A DNA stretch of 64,000 nt from Casuarina equisetifolia (lineage: Eukaryota > Streptophyta > Magnoliopsida > Fagales > Casuarinaceae), in contig CM052356.1 of NCBI GenBank assembly GCA_028551475.1, positions 27,617,884 through 27,681,883 on the forward strand, written 5' to 3'. Below the pieces are notes generated by a model that worked only from the letters and a program-made list of their open reading frames with translations, did no database searches and was not told the DNA's origin. The position numbers and the translations under genes are program-made. The first letter of the stretch is position 1; each line of letters opens with the position of its first letter. This document shows positions 53,282-64,000 of the stretch, piece after piece.

Positions 53282-56015
53282 ATGGAAACTGCCATATGTG
53301 GTCGAGTTCCTCTTTCACCTAACCACGTCTTCAACCCTACAAGAGCCGGTATCCTCTCATTCTCTCAATTTTGCTTCAATTGGATTGCGAAATGGGAATA
53401 TCGTAATCACCTATGTTTCCTCTTCGTTGCTGAATTTATAGCGAGCGGATTCGTCTCTCAGATTTCGAATTCTTCCTGGATGAGATTATTGAATATTGCT
53501 TGCTATGGCTTGTGTCCCTCGCAGGGGATAAGTACGCTATTTACAGGCAATGCTCGAACCGGAGCGTTTGGATGACAGTATCCGCCGCTACACTAGGGAA
53601 AGGCGGTGGACTACTGGAGAAGCCTACTATCGAGAAGACAACACCTGGTCGGGAATCTGAGTTTGACTTGAGGTATAGTTGATAGACTCATACGCCAGAA
53701 CCACTTCTATGGGAGCATCTAGATGAATCCCAAATGATTAATTGTAGTTTGTCTGACTTGTCTGCTGAAGCTTCTGACAGTGTAGCTCCTTATGTTATTG
53801 TTCTCTTGCTTATGCGACCGAGATCAGTACTATGCTCACCTCCCTATGATCTATTAGATTCTTGCAACCCCTTTGGCATCTGATACAGACACAAACTTTA
53901 TAAGCTAGCTTTTAATGCTTAAGTGATATCTGTTTGCTATCTTATGTTTATTAAATTGTTATGCTTTTGATCTTGTTCTTTCCTCGGGGATCTCCTGGCT
54001 GTCATTTTTCATTTAGCAAGTAATATGTGCAACTCACTGATGAGAAATTGGCTGCCCTGGAGTTGATTTAGTTAAATCAGGACTTAAGACTTGAAATTTT
54101 TTGTCTAGATTACTACATATTACACATTGACTATTAGCATGAGGTTGCATTCTTTGTTATCTTGCGCATGTAGTCTTGCTTTTGCGCGAGGAGTCAAAAA
54201 AAATCATCATAAATTCGTTTATAATGGATGGGTTATGCCGTGTGGTGCATGCATGCTTGCTTTAACTGCTATATTTAGCTCTTAGTTGGAGCTCAATACA
54301 GCTTGAAGTTTCGTCAGAAAGGAAACTTTGTTCTTGATCTTCGAAAGCATGTGTGCAATTGAAAGAAAATAGTTTTTACATTCATCTACATATCATAAAT
54401 CAATGGCGGCGGACACTAAATGCGTTTATTTTGCTTCAAAGGAATATATGTTTAGCGACAAATTAACACACATAAAAACACTCACACACTAGTTATGGTT
54501 AACAAAACTTGTCATTCAAAAATAAAAATTCCCTGTTTTTCTTGGGTGAGAAGGCAAATAATTCATTATATGGGGTGAAAATATATTTTCAAGGGATCAA
54601 CTCCTATATTTTTAAAGTATAAAAGTTTATCACATACTAATTAAATGACATTTCTAGTTTTTGTATGGTATAAAACACCCTTTAATTACATGTTAAAGTT
54701 TTCATTTTTCAGTATCTTAAATAGTGGATAATTTCACTTCGAGATATTGTATGGATTCAATGCTGTATGTTCTTTCCCTTTCTCTCTTCCCCAGTTCTGT
54801 GGGCTTTGTTGCCCTCTCTTTTTCCATTACCACCAAAAAGAAAAAACCAAAAAAAAAAAAAAAATGGAACACAGGGAAAGGTATGCTCGTTTCCTTTCTC
54901 ATCCATTTTCCATCATATTATGTAATGACAACCATTCCCAAGTCATTCTCTTTATTGTGTCTAATTTGAACTCAACTTTATATATGTGGTCTCATGCACC
55001 ATGTAACTTATTTGTTAGTATTTGATATCTTATATATACATGCAGATTAAAACATATTACAAATGCTGAAATCACCTCAAAATGGGTTTGATTTACTTTT
55101 TTCACAATTTTTCCAAACCCAAGCCAGACTAGCTTTTCAGCTTCTGATACAAGCTTTTACATGCCAATCCTAATCTCTGTCTCCTTTTTTACATGCTATT
55201 TTTACCTGCCAAAATAAATCCTGACGCTACCATTGTATTTGTCCATGTTGCTTCTCTTTTGTTGGCATTTTCTCTTGAGGGCTCAGCTTCTGTCGGTTTG
55301 CTCTCCGTTGTTTACTGTATTCTTGCAATTTTAATCCTTAGTTTGGTCCAGCGTGAGGGGTGTAGGAATACCATCATGATTTTATTGGTAGAAGAAAGGG
55401 GCCTGTGGTAATTACTCCCGTGAAGAAGATAGAAGTAACTGATAAGAATGCCCCATTTTTTGGGTGAACTGCAAGGGTATTCTTTAACCTCAAGGTGATA
55501 ACCAAAATTGCAGATGGTTATTGTTGCATGTGTTGTCTAATTTAGTAAAGATAAGTTGATCACGGTGTGGCCAAACCATCTGACAAACAGTCCCTGGGAC
55601 TTTTACTCTTTCCTCTCATCTTTTGCCTTACACATTGTTGGTTAACTATATTTGTTGAACTCATCTAACCCCACGCTAAGAGAGAGATGAGAATCCTTTT
55701 CTTTAGATTATACGAGAAGATTAAAGTATGTTCACTCCTTTGACTCTCAGGAAACAAAGGAAAATGTCCCCTCCTTATCGTGTTCTACTACATAATGACA
55801 ACTTCAACAAGCGGGAGTACGTTGTCCAAGTATTGATGAAGGTCATCCCAGGAATGACCCTCGACAACGCAGTTAATATCATGCAAGAAGCACATTACAA
55901 TGGCCTGGCAGTGGTAATTATCTGTGCTCAAGTTGATGCAGAGGAGCATTGTACGCAACTGAGAGGAAATGGTCTTTTGAGTTCAATTGAGCCTGCTAGT
56001 GGTGGTTGTGAGTAG
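53282..56015 (+). CDS. CLPS1: ClpS1, chloroplast N-end adaptor of the Clp protease
   Basis: Three exons, 53282-53348, 53525-53672 and 55751-56015, encode 159 residues, the size of Arabidopsis CLPS1. The first 70 or so residues form a Ser/Arg/Thr-rich plastid transit peptide. The ClpS core starts near residue 77 with MSPPYRVLLHNDNFNKREYV, where N87 and D88 match the substrate-binding pair, and H120 (EAHYNG) matches the third pocket residue. The core continues LMKVIPGMTLDNAVNIMQEA. ClpS delivers proteins with N-degrons to the ClpC chaperone of the stromal Clp protease. Intron 2 is about 2.1 kb and AT-rich, with no gene seen in it. All phases agree and the stop TAG is at 56013-56015. Confidence 0.95.
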
Positions 56016-56953
56016 CCCCGTATTGTCAGAAAAATGCATGTCTTTGACAATAGCTTTAATCCGTTTCCAGTGTTAGAATTCTGCTTGTATGTACATAAAC
56101 TCCAAGGTTCCATATTAAGATGGACCTCTGATGTCATGTTGCCGAGTTATAAGACATGTCTACATCTATACATCAGTGCTGTTCATTAAGTTGGACATTC
56201 TACCTTGTGTACTATTACCAGTTTGTGTGCATTGTATGCGAATTGCAATGGCTTTGCTACTGATATGCTTCTGAAGAGTGTAACCCTGTTTCTCTCTTCG
56301 ATGTTGCTAAAATACCTACTTCTATCTAGTGAATGCTCAAAACATCTAAATTCCTTTTAACCTGTTTTCCTTTTTAACTTATAAAACTCTCAAACACTAT
56401 TTGACCAAATTGGAAATCTGTTCTTTAAAGCAAGAATCATTATGCTGTATAGTTGTTTGTTAACAATCATAACCTACGGAACAACTTTTTTCATTAGAAT
56501 ATTGGCTGAAATATGAAGGAAAAAGATACCCCATTTCCTTCTGTACTGATGGGGGCATTTACCTTTCGTGGGGGAGAGATACTATCTTATTACAACGGAC
56601 AATAAAAATTTTCTATTTCCCTTTCGGGTCCGAGTAGCAAATGTTTTATGTAATTATCAAACCTTACTTGAAAGTACTCCGACGGAGGTCTTCTAATTTG
56701 GTACAAATGAAGTAACACGTTTTTATCACTTAACAATAGAACGCTGCTTACATAAAATATGATTAATAAAGTTACGCAATGATTAGAGAAAGAAAGGCGG
56801 AAAGGTAAAGGAATATCGAATACTTGCGACGAGATTGCCGAATCGGAGCCCCTTCTCAATAATACTCTACAAAATGTCGAGGGATATTCCAAAGCAAACT
56901 AGAAGCAACACTGGGCTTGTGGGGCGTAAAACTGCGAGTGAAAAGGAAACAGA
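56016..56953. other. Intergenic region, CLPS1 to tRNA-Ala
   Basis: The first 300 or so bases are likely the CLPS1 3' UTR. No gene seen; a minus-strand open frame at 56590-56892 has no recognisable domain. Confidence 0.6.
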
Positions 56954-57026
56954 TGGAGACGCGGGGAATCGAACCCCGTGCCTCTCGCATGCGAAGCGAG
57001 CGCTCTACCATATGAGCTACGTCCCC
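56954..57026 (-). tRNA. tRNA-Ala (anticodon CGC)
   Basis: The minus strand folds into a full cloverleaf. Acceptor stem GGGGACG pairs with CGTCTCC and includes the G3-U70 wobble that AlaRS requires. The D arm is GCTC/GAGC. The anticodon stem CTCGC/GCGAG holds the loop TTCGCAT with anticodon CGC, which reads GCG. The variable loop is AGGCA, and the T arm is CGGGG with TTCGATT. The discriminator base is A (56954). CCA is not encoded and there is no intron, as expected for a nuclear tRNA-Ala. The B box GGTTCGATTCC and an A box in the D arm are present. Confidence 0.96.
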
Positions 57027-57047
57027 CTGCGTCGATAGTAAAACATG

Positions 57048-57116
57048 GATATAAATCTAATTTATGGAACGGATATAAATCTAATCTACTTGCAAGCGCT
57101 CTACCATTTAACTCCG
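57048..57116 (-). repeat. Partial tRNA-like copy beside the tRNA-Ala gene
   Basis: At 57096-57107 the 12 bases GCGCTCTACCAT repeat those of the tRNA D arm and anticodon stem (56999-57010 region). On the minus strand the segment reads TTAAATGGTAGAGCGCTTGCAAG, a D-arm-like piece with no T arm. Just before it, GGATATAAATCTAAT occurs twice (57048-57062, 57071-57085). It looks like a small duplication that copied part of a tRNA, not a functional gene. Confidence 0.6.
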
Positions 57117-58806
57117 AATCTAATTACTTGAATAAAGATGATAACATGTTGCGTGATAAGAGATTTTTAGGCTTGAAAAGGGCTGTCAAGTGGTCAAAAA
57201 AATTTCAAGTATTGAAAGAGTCTAAGGAATATAATTATCTTACTAATAATTACTGTTTTTGGTGTAATAGTATAGCATAAGATTCTAATAGTCATGCTTA
57301 TTGTGCATAGAATGAAAAATATCACATCAAGTATATAATTATTTGTAATAAAATTTAAACAAAGTAAGTGTTCATGTAACTAAGAATTGGTTTTTTGATT
57401 AGGCTATGTTAGTTATTTAGGATTATAACAGAGGCAAGTGAAGCCAATTAGTGATTGTCAAAATTCAATTTGACCGACACATGCAAGCACAAGTTCATTC
57501 AAGGATGAGTTGAGCTTCATCACTCATTTTAAGTTGAACTCCAAAATGCGTCGAGTTCAATCTCATCTCAGATCAACCAAACAAATTAAACTCGAGTTTA
57601 ATCTCTGATTCTACCACCGACATATCGTACAACGCAAGGCAGCTACCTCGAGTCTTGTGACTGCCTTCTGGTAAATCCTCATTTGAACCCGTTCCACCTG
57701 TTTTTGATGCAGCTATCACTTTAAAGAGGCTTTGAGGAGACCTCAGCCATGGGAGCTCTCTGTTGTCTCCCTCGAGTTAGTAGAATACATTGAGTGGTAG
57801 AAGCCACATTTTACCTTTCGTTATCTCCCTTATCTGTTCCCTCTACTTCTTTACGTTTGAGAGGGTATCTTTCTTGAGAAGGAATTGGTGGGTTTACATG
57901 GGTAAAGGAAATGAGAGATACAATATTTGTAAGCTTTGTTTATAAGCTACGTGAGAGATACTATATCCAATTCAGGAGAAGGAAATCAATGAAACAATAA
58001 ACTCAACTGCCCAAGCCAACAAGACCATAAATAGGCAATTCCAGTGAAAAAAAAAGGTAAAATAAAATCCAGATGAAATCTGCAAAGCCAACAAGACCAG
58101 AAACAATGAAGTCAAGAACATTTCTGCTTTCAGTTAGTTTTACCTGAATCGCCAAGTCAGTTGGCGTAATTTTACAGCAACGGAGAAAAAATAGTCTTAT
58201 AGACCTTTTGGTTCTTTTGTTCTTTTTTATTTTTCTTTTCCCCATTCCTAGACAAGTTACCTTCTCTTGTTTTGGTTGCTAAAAAGCAGCATTCCTGGGA
58301 ATGAATGAGGTGGCAAAGAGCTAAAGCAGGAGTTGCCGCGGAGAATGGATACAGTGAGAGCGAACCAAGTAATCAAGGTGTCTTCGTAGAGCCCACCACT
58401 ATGACATTGCTAGGTGAGATAACAACTTCGGTAAAATATTTCCAGAAACTTAAACAATGTTCACGTTAAACCAGAATCAATAAGCACTAATCTAACTACG
58501 GGATCAAACAGTTTTCCTATGGAATATGACTGATGATGATACAAACTATGAAGCTAATGATACATTCAGAGTTAATTCCACTTATCCGACACAGGCTTTT
58601 AAGCTTTTACAGGCCTGAAAAGGTTAGTGTGATGAAGCACATAGAACCGGAAGTTGACACCTGGGCGTAGACAAAGACAAAATATGGCAAATTAGTGACT
58701 TGAAATCGTAACAGACATACAATGCGGGTGGCCTGGAATCAGATCGTTACCCTGGGCAAAAATACAAACCTCTGGTATTCCGATTCATTACGCAAGATGA
58801 GACACA
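57117..58806. other. Intergenic region, tRNA-Ala to ARP4 3' end
   Basis: About 1.7 kb without recognisable genes. Much of the last few hundred bases (58300-58806) is probably the ARP4 3' UTR. Short open frames (for example 58003-58245 minus) have no domain. Confidence 0.6.
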
Positions 58807-61800
58807 TTAAGGGCATTTTCTCTGAATATAAGAAGCACCATGCTCTTCATACCTATTAATAGCGGACAAAAAGTGAAATTATGAAATAATCCATAGAAAA
58901 GTTCCGTGCATTCACTCAATCCTGAACACTGATTTTGTAAGCACGACTTCAATTTTCTGTTTGAAAAAGTCAAAAGATTAAAATAGAAGGATAAATTTGT
59001 TCATCTCAAATCGTCACAAGTTAAATACAGTGTCTAAAGCGAAATCTAGGCGAAAAGGCAAAACTTACTCAGACTTGGAGAACCACATCTGCTGGAATGA
59101 ACCAAGAGAAGCCAATATACTACCTCCTATCCAGACACTACAAACAGTAGCCACACAGTCACACAAGTAAAGTTCAGCCACAGAGCAACAATGCGTGAAT
59201 TTAGTATGCACAAGAACCAAACAAATAAAGAGGTTCAGGAACTTAACAAACCGGCGAAGTAAAATACTTAAAACTTGAAGGGCTCAGCCCATAAAATACT
59301 GTCGCCTAAAATAAAGACTTTATAACCAACTCATAGGTCTTGGTGAAATGGATAACAGGGTAACGATTACTAGATTGAAATTGCTCTAATAGTTGGTGAA
59401 ACATGTTCATCAATACGGATGCATGAGATCTTAAAAGTCAAGCTTCAAGATTACGGAGATCCACACCCTCATCATGCTCTGATCTAAGAGAAATCTGGAG
59501 GAGACGGACGTGTCAGACTAATGCCAACTTTGCACCAGATAGAGAGGATGTCCCCTCTGTACACTAGGTCCAAGGGGAACGATCATTCATCGTTTGGAAA
59601 TTCAAGTATTGAGCTTAGTCAATAAGAGACCAGGACATAATCTAATCCCTTAAACTACACATTCTTATGATAGTTATATGATGATAGGAATAGTAACTCA
59701 ATGAAGTTAACTGCAACTGGAAATACTAGTTTTGTTCTTGGATCAGATAAAAATGTAGTCCTTTTTATCCATATCATAAACTACGTTAGCAAGAAAGAGA
59801 ATAGGCTTAATTTTCCACATACACATAAACCAATGCTCAGTCCTGTGAAACTATAGGACAAAATATTGTCTATGAAATTAACCGCCACCAGAATTACTGG
59901 CACTGTACCCAGGCTAAGATAAGATGGTTGCTATTTTGGTCCATATCATAAGCTATATTACCAAGAAGTAGATTAGGACTTACTTTTCCACATTCACATA
60001 AACCGATACTAAGTTCTCATAGAATTTCTTATTCGCTTCTTATTATCAACAGCCTGCATTTCTCCTACTTTTTCTTTGCATCAATGGGTTGAGCAAACCA
60101 GGGAGGAACACTATGGGATAATTTTCTGAAATCATTAATACAAAATGATCTCCTTTCCCCTCATTTGTTTATTTGATAACAGCCCTGATGTTAATGGAAC
60201 AGTGCACATAAAGACATGCAGACACAAGACTTAGAGAGAGTTCTAAATTAAAACACATCCTACCTGAATCTCCTTTCTGTTGCGTTTCCACTTGCCAATA
60301 CTTTAACCCTAGCAGCCTGGGGAGACTCCTGCACATTAAGACGATATCTCAGACATGTAAGATCTCTGAGTAAATCTTAAATTTCTTGATGATATTCATT
60401 GAGCATGGTTTGGCTGAATGCGTGCATGTGGTTTTCCCAAGGTGAATCTACAAAACTAAAGTCCCCTCTTGAGGGCTTGAATATTCCACCTTAAACAGCG
60501 GATGAAAAATTGGATAGAAGCATGAATATTGCAACTCAAACAATTTGATCACTAAAGTGACTTTTTTAAGTAATTTAGCATTGGAGACTCTAACTTGGTC
60601 ATTTAATGCTTAAAGCCTACTGCAAAATGAATCTGATCTGTAATGAATGTGAAAAGAGTGCCACCCAGGAAAAAGGATTCACCAAGAGATGGGAGGGTAA
60701 AACCCCAAAAAAGAAAAAGGCTACAAGAAAGATAAAAAGAAGCTACAAGCAGAGATTCAGGGGAAAAAGAAATTATACCTCTAGTAAATCTTTCTCAAGG
60801 CGTTCCTTCAGCTGTTGCATTGACGCTGTGCCACCAGCAAGCTGCATACGAGAAACAACAGAGTCAAATTTGTTTCAAAGTGGTCCAAGCCATAGTAAAC
60901 AAAGAAAGGTACTTCTATTGGATATATATGGATAGAGTTGGGTGGAAAAATTAATTTATATGCATAATAGATTTGCTTCTAAAGTACGCGTCAGCAAATC
61001 CTAGGGACAAGAGCCTTTATATGTCAGTTAGGTTATTAAGCTACAATGAAGTCCGCAGACATGAACAGATTAAGATTAACAATTTTACTAATTTGTCCAT
61101 CAAAATAGGAAGGTAGTAACATATCTAACTTAGCTAGATTAAATTCCAGGTTCTCAATACCTAGTTACATTTAACAATTTACAGAATGAAAAAAAAAAAG
61201 ACAGGAAAATGATGATGTGTGAATTTGAATGAAACATGAGATTGCAAAAAAGCAAATTATAAAATAAAAGCAATTTGATGTTAATATTAAGTTTACCAGT
61301 ATGCTGCTGAATAGCTCTCTCCGGATATCCACATCACACCTATTAATGCTCTCTATGACCTGAGAAGATTAGAAATAAATTAGTAACGAAGTAAAATGAG
61401 GTTTCATACAGACTCAATTAAAAGAAGCTTACCATCTGTGGCAAACCACGAGCTGAAGGAGCGATCTCTGCATAATTCTCCATACCAGGAATTGTCTGAG
61501 GTTTACATCAACAACAAAATTTAAAACGTGAACAAACACCAAAAGTAATAGAGGGAATTGCATGTTACCAGGTAAACTAAGTAAGCACACAAAACGCATT
61601 GAGCTTTACAAATCAGTTCAACCAGTTAGAACATCTAAATTAGTCTGATTTTAACCACGTATCACACCAACATCAACTACAGATGCCTATTTCACATGCA
61701 CTTGCTACAAGAAATGATAGATTATTGAGGTGAATGAAAATCAAAAAGAGATTGACATTAAGAAATTAAAATTGTTGTTCTGCGTACAAAAAAAAGTCAT

Positions 61801-63562
61801 TGCAGTTAATTCAGCTAATATTTAGTTAAAACGAGAACATGGACATCTAAAAGCTGGGAATAAAACTTAGTAGAGAGCAAGTGATCAACTGGAGTACAGT
61901 TTCAAAAATTTCTCACAAAAAGTGATAACATGTCTGTCTTCTTAGCTTATCAAGGTAAAGTAAACAAAAGAACAATAAAAATCCTCTCTCCACCTTCGAT
62001 GAAGATCTTTAGTGTCAGAACAATCAGAAATCTCCACAGCTTCAAATTGCATCAACACCACAAGAGACCTTTAAGGGAACATCTAACCTCCATTTGTTCC
62101 ATTAACAACTTATTTTTTCATATCTTACCAAGGTAATCTAAGTAACCAGTTGAAAGGTAGAACCCAACTTAGCTCAGAAGAGGCAAAATAGCTTAAGTAT
62201 CTCAAACACATTATAGTAATACACTAACATTAGAGACAAACATTAAAATCCCATAATGATAATTAAACCACCTATGTGCTTAAATTTCCCTCTTATCTTT
62301 CAACAAATGCATGAAAATCAGGCTCCCTGTAAATGTGCAAGTCACCCACCTGAACCAAGGATGGATTAAATAGAACATCCGGAATCTTGAATCTGTCAGA
62401 TCCAATTTCAATTGTCCTGTATTTTGTGGAATTAAATAAACAAGGAATCAACATTTAGAGCTAATCAAACAGTAGAAAACAGACTATTACTATGTTGTTA
62501 TGATGCCACGTGGCCTCATGATTAATGGTGACAAAAGAGTGTGGGACTTACTGGCCATCAGGTAGCTCATATGGTGTCATTGGAATATTTGAATAAGCAC
62601 TTTCTGCAATAACACAAACACTATATCAGAATGCTTGATATGCTCAATGCATTTGACGCCTCAAAGATCCAAGCATTTCCCTAATGGAGATATAATCTTA
62701 AGAATACCAACAAATTATCAAGGTCCAAATCAAGAACAAGACCAATTGCATGTCATTTTTGCCAATGTGATAGCATTGATTCTTGGCTTCTCAAGCCCAT
62801 ACATTTTCCAAATCTGGTTCAACCTAATTTGCAAGAATTTATTTATATTCATCATCCTTTAGTAAGCTCATGGCCCTCATGCTACTGACCAGATACAAAT
62901 ATGCTGCAATCGACCTCTAGCCTTGGAAGATAAATGTATCTTCTCAAATACTCACCAGTAAAGATTCCAAAATATTGAAAGTGTTTTGCAAGAAATCAAC
63001 ATGAGTAAGGATCTGAGATTTGTTAGCTACAATCCATTCACACTGCAAACTTTCGAAAGTAACAAAATGGGAGAATGAAAGAAATATAAGAAGAGCAGGT
63101 ACCGGACCTCCTGACAGAAGTTAGGGCACCCTTTCAAACATTAAGGAAAACATCAGAAAATTCACTTGCAAATTTTATCAATTTAACAAGAAACATGCTA
63201 ACACAAAACACTAATCAAAAAACAAAGACATCACACAAATAAGATCAGCATAGACTTACATGCATAAATACTCTCCATTTTAAATGGGAAAAAACAGAAT
63301 ACAAAAGCAGCTGGAGGAGTACATATGGAAGGAACACAAACCATCATATGCAGTATCCGGGGCTCGACATACACATTCCTTAATATCACTAGCAATCACC
63401 CTCTGCAATGAGAAGACAATCGGACACAAATTGAAGGGGGTATTACTAGCACATAAATTATAAAGGATAAAACATCAAAAAGTCAATAATAGCTGCAGAA
63501 TCACATACCTGGGAGTAGAGCCTGTAGCTTTCTGTTGTATTTGGAATATCAACGTCTACTGT
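58807..63562 (-). CDS. ARP4: Actin-related protein 4, C-terminal part (5' exons outside window)
   Basis: Ten exons: 63509-63562, 63342-63402, 62552-62603, 62350-62416, 61433-61495, 61297-61359, 60779-60841, 60264-60328, 59069-59137 and 58807-58852. They encode the last 200 residues in one frame. Actin-fold landmarks appear in order: [18 protein letters not shown]; the FNPSLV loop; [19 protein letters not shown] (the phosphate-2 region); [21 protein letters not shown]; and the ending [15 protein letters not shown]. The tail and the insert match plant ARP4 (BAF53-like) rather than conventional actin. ARP4 is a nuclear subunit of SWR1, INO80 and NuA4-type chromatin complexes. The upstream exon(s), encoding the N-terminal half, lie past base 64000; no further exon is evident in 63563-64000. 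The gene is truncated only by the window. Confidence 0.95.
59701..60022. repeat. Diverged tandem duplication (period about 171) in an ARP4 intron
   Basis: Copy 1 starts at 59701 (ATGAAGTTAACTGCAACTGG) and copy 2 at 59872 (ATGAAATTAACCGCCACCAG). Matching blocks continue in order: TCCATATCATAA(A/G)CTA and TTTTCCACAT(A/T)CACATAAACC. The copies have diverged noticeably, so the event is old. No coding content. Confidence 0.8.
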
Positions 63563-64000
63563 CTGTTGGATTCAGAAAAGTTAAAAATGTCCAAACAACA
63601 ATATTACTGAGTAATGTCAAAATTAATGCACATGTGGACAGATAAAACTAACAGTAACTTCTATTGAAGATGACAGTGGAACGCAAAACTATGAATTTCC
63701 TGTTATCTAGTTGTACAATAATAAAATGCTTAGGGAAATCAAGAAGCATCACTTTTTGGGGTGAATAAAGAAAGATGCGTAAGAAAAGTGGCAAAAGGAG
63801 AGGATAATTTAGGGCCTCCAATCTTCAGAAAACCTATCAGTTTGGATTCCAAGGGTCTCTAACTACAAGCAGAAGGTATATATTTTAGGGCCAAATGAAA
63901 CCAAATTTCAGTGCCAACGTTCCAATTTCAATTAAAAGAAGTTATTAAAAGACATTATTAATTCTTAGTGAACGAGGTCTTAAGTTTCTATCCGCCCAAA

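Overview
The window is nuclear DNA of a flowering plant, most likely a eudicot. Its genes are split into many short exons with GT-AG introns. Intergenic DNA is AT-rich, with CT/GA/TA microsatellites, a tRNA-derived SINE and a nuclear tRNA-Ala gene. Every recognisable protein has its closest known relatives in plants. I cannot name the species from sequence alone.

Layout, left to right. (1) A DENND6-type DENN-domain protein, plus strand, 320-6941, three exons with a 4.5-kb second intron and upstream ORFs in its leader. (2) A 4.6-kb gene-free stretch with a SINE carrying target-site duplications. (3) A two-exon DIVARICATA/SRM1-type MYB factor, plus strand, 11532-12654. (4) A complete histone deacetylase 15 (RanBP2 zinc finger plus HDAC domain), minus strand, 13401-22913, 17 coding exons and a 5' UTR exon. 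(5) About 10 kb of AT-rich, repeat-bearing DNA with no convincing gene. (6) A five-exon gene for a small coiled-coil protein of unknown role, minus strand, 33322-37253. (7) A 64-residue single-pass membrane protein, minus strand, 40095-40396, with a phase-compatible chain of orphan exon-like segments downstream. (8) A nine-exon alpha/beta-hydrolase lipase, minus strand, 41380-46740. (9) A 13-exon CCR4-family nuclease, minus strand, 47734-52283, with a foldback repeat array in one intron. (10) Divergent from it, chloroplast ClpS1, plus strand, 53282-56015. (11) tRNA-Ala(CGC), minus strand, and a partial tRNA copy beside it. (12) The 3' half of actin-related protein 4, minus strand, 58807-63562, whose 5' exons lie beyond the right edge.

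The genes do not form a pathway; this is an ordinary plant gene neighbourhood. Two of them act on chromatin (HDA15, ARP4), one on transcription (MYB), one probably on mRNA (CCR4-like), one on plastid proteolysis (ClpS1), one on lipids and one on membrane traffic. I found no convincing new multi-gene system. The items most worth a second look are the orphan exon chain at 38561-39835, the foldback array at 48706-49160, the SINE with clean duplications, the duplicated intron segments in HDA15 and ARP4, the tRNA fragment, and overlapping upstream ORFs in two leaders. Exon borders were deduced by hand from splice signals, reading phase and family knowledge. All coding totals come out in frame.
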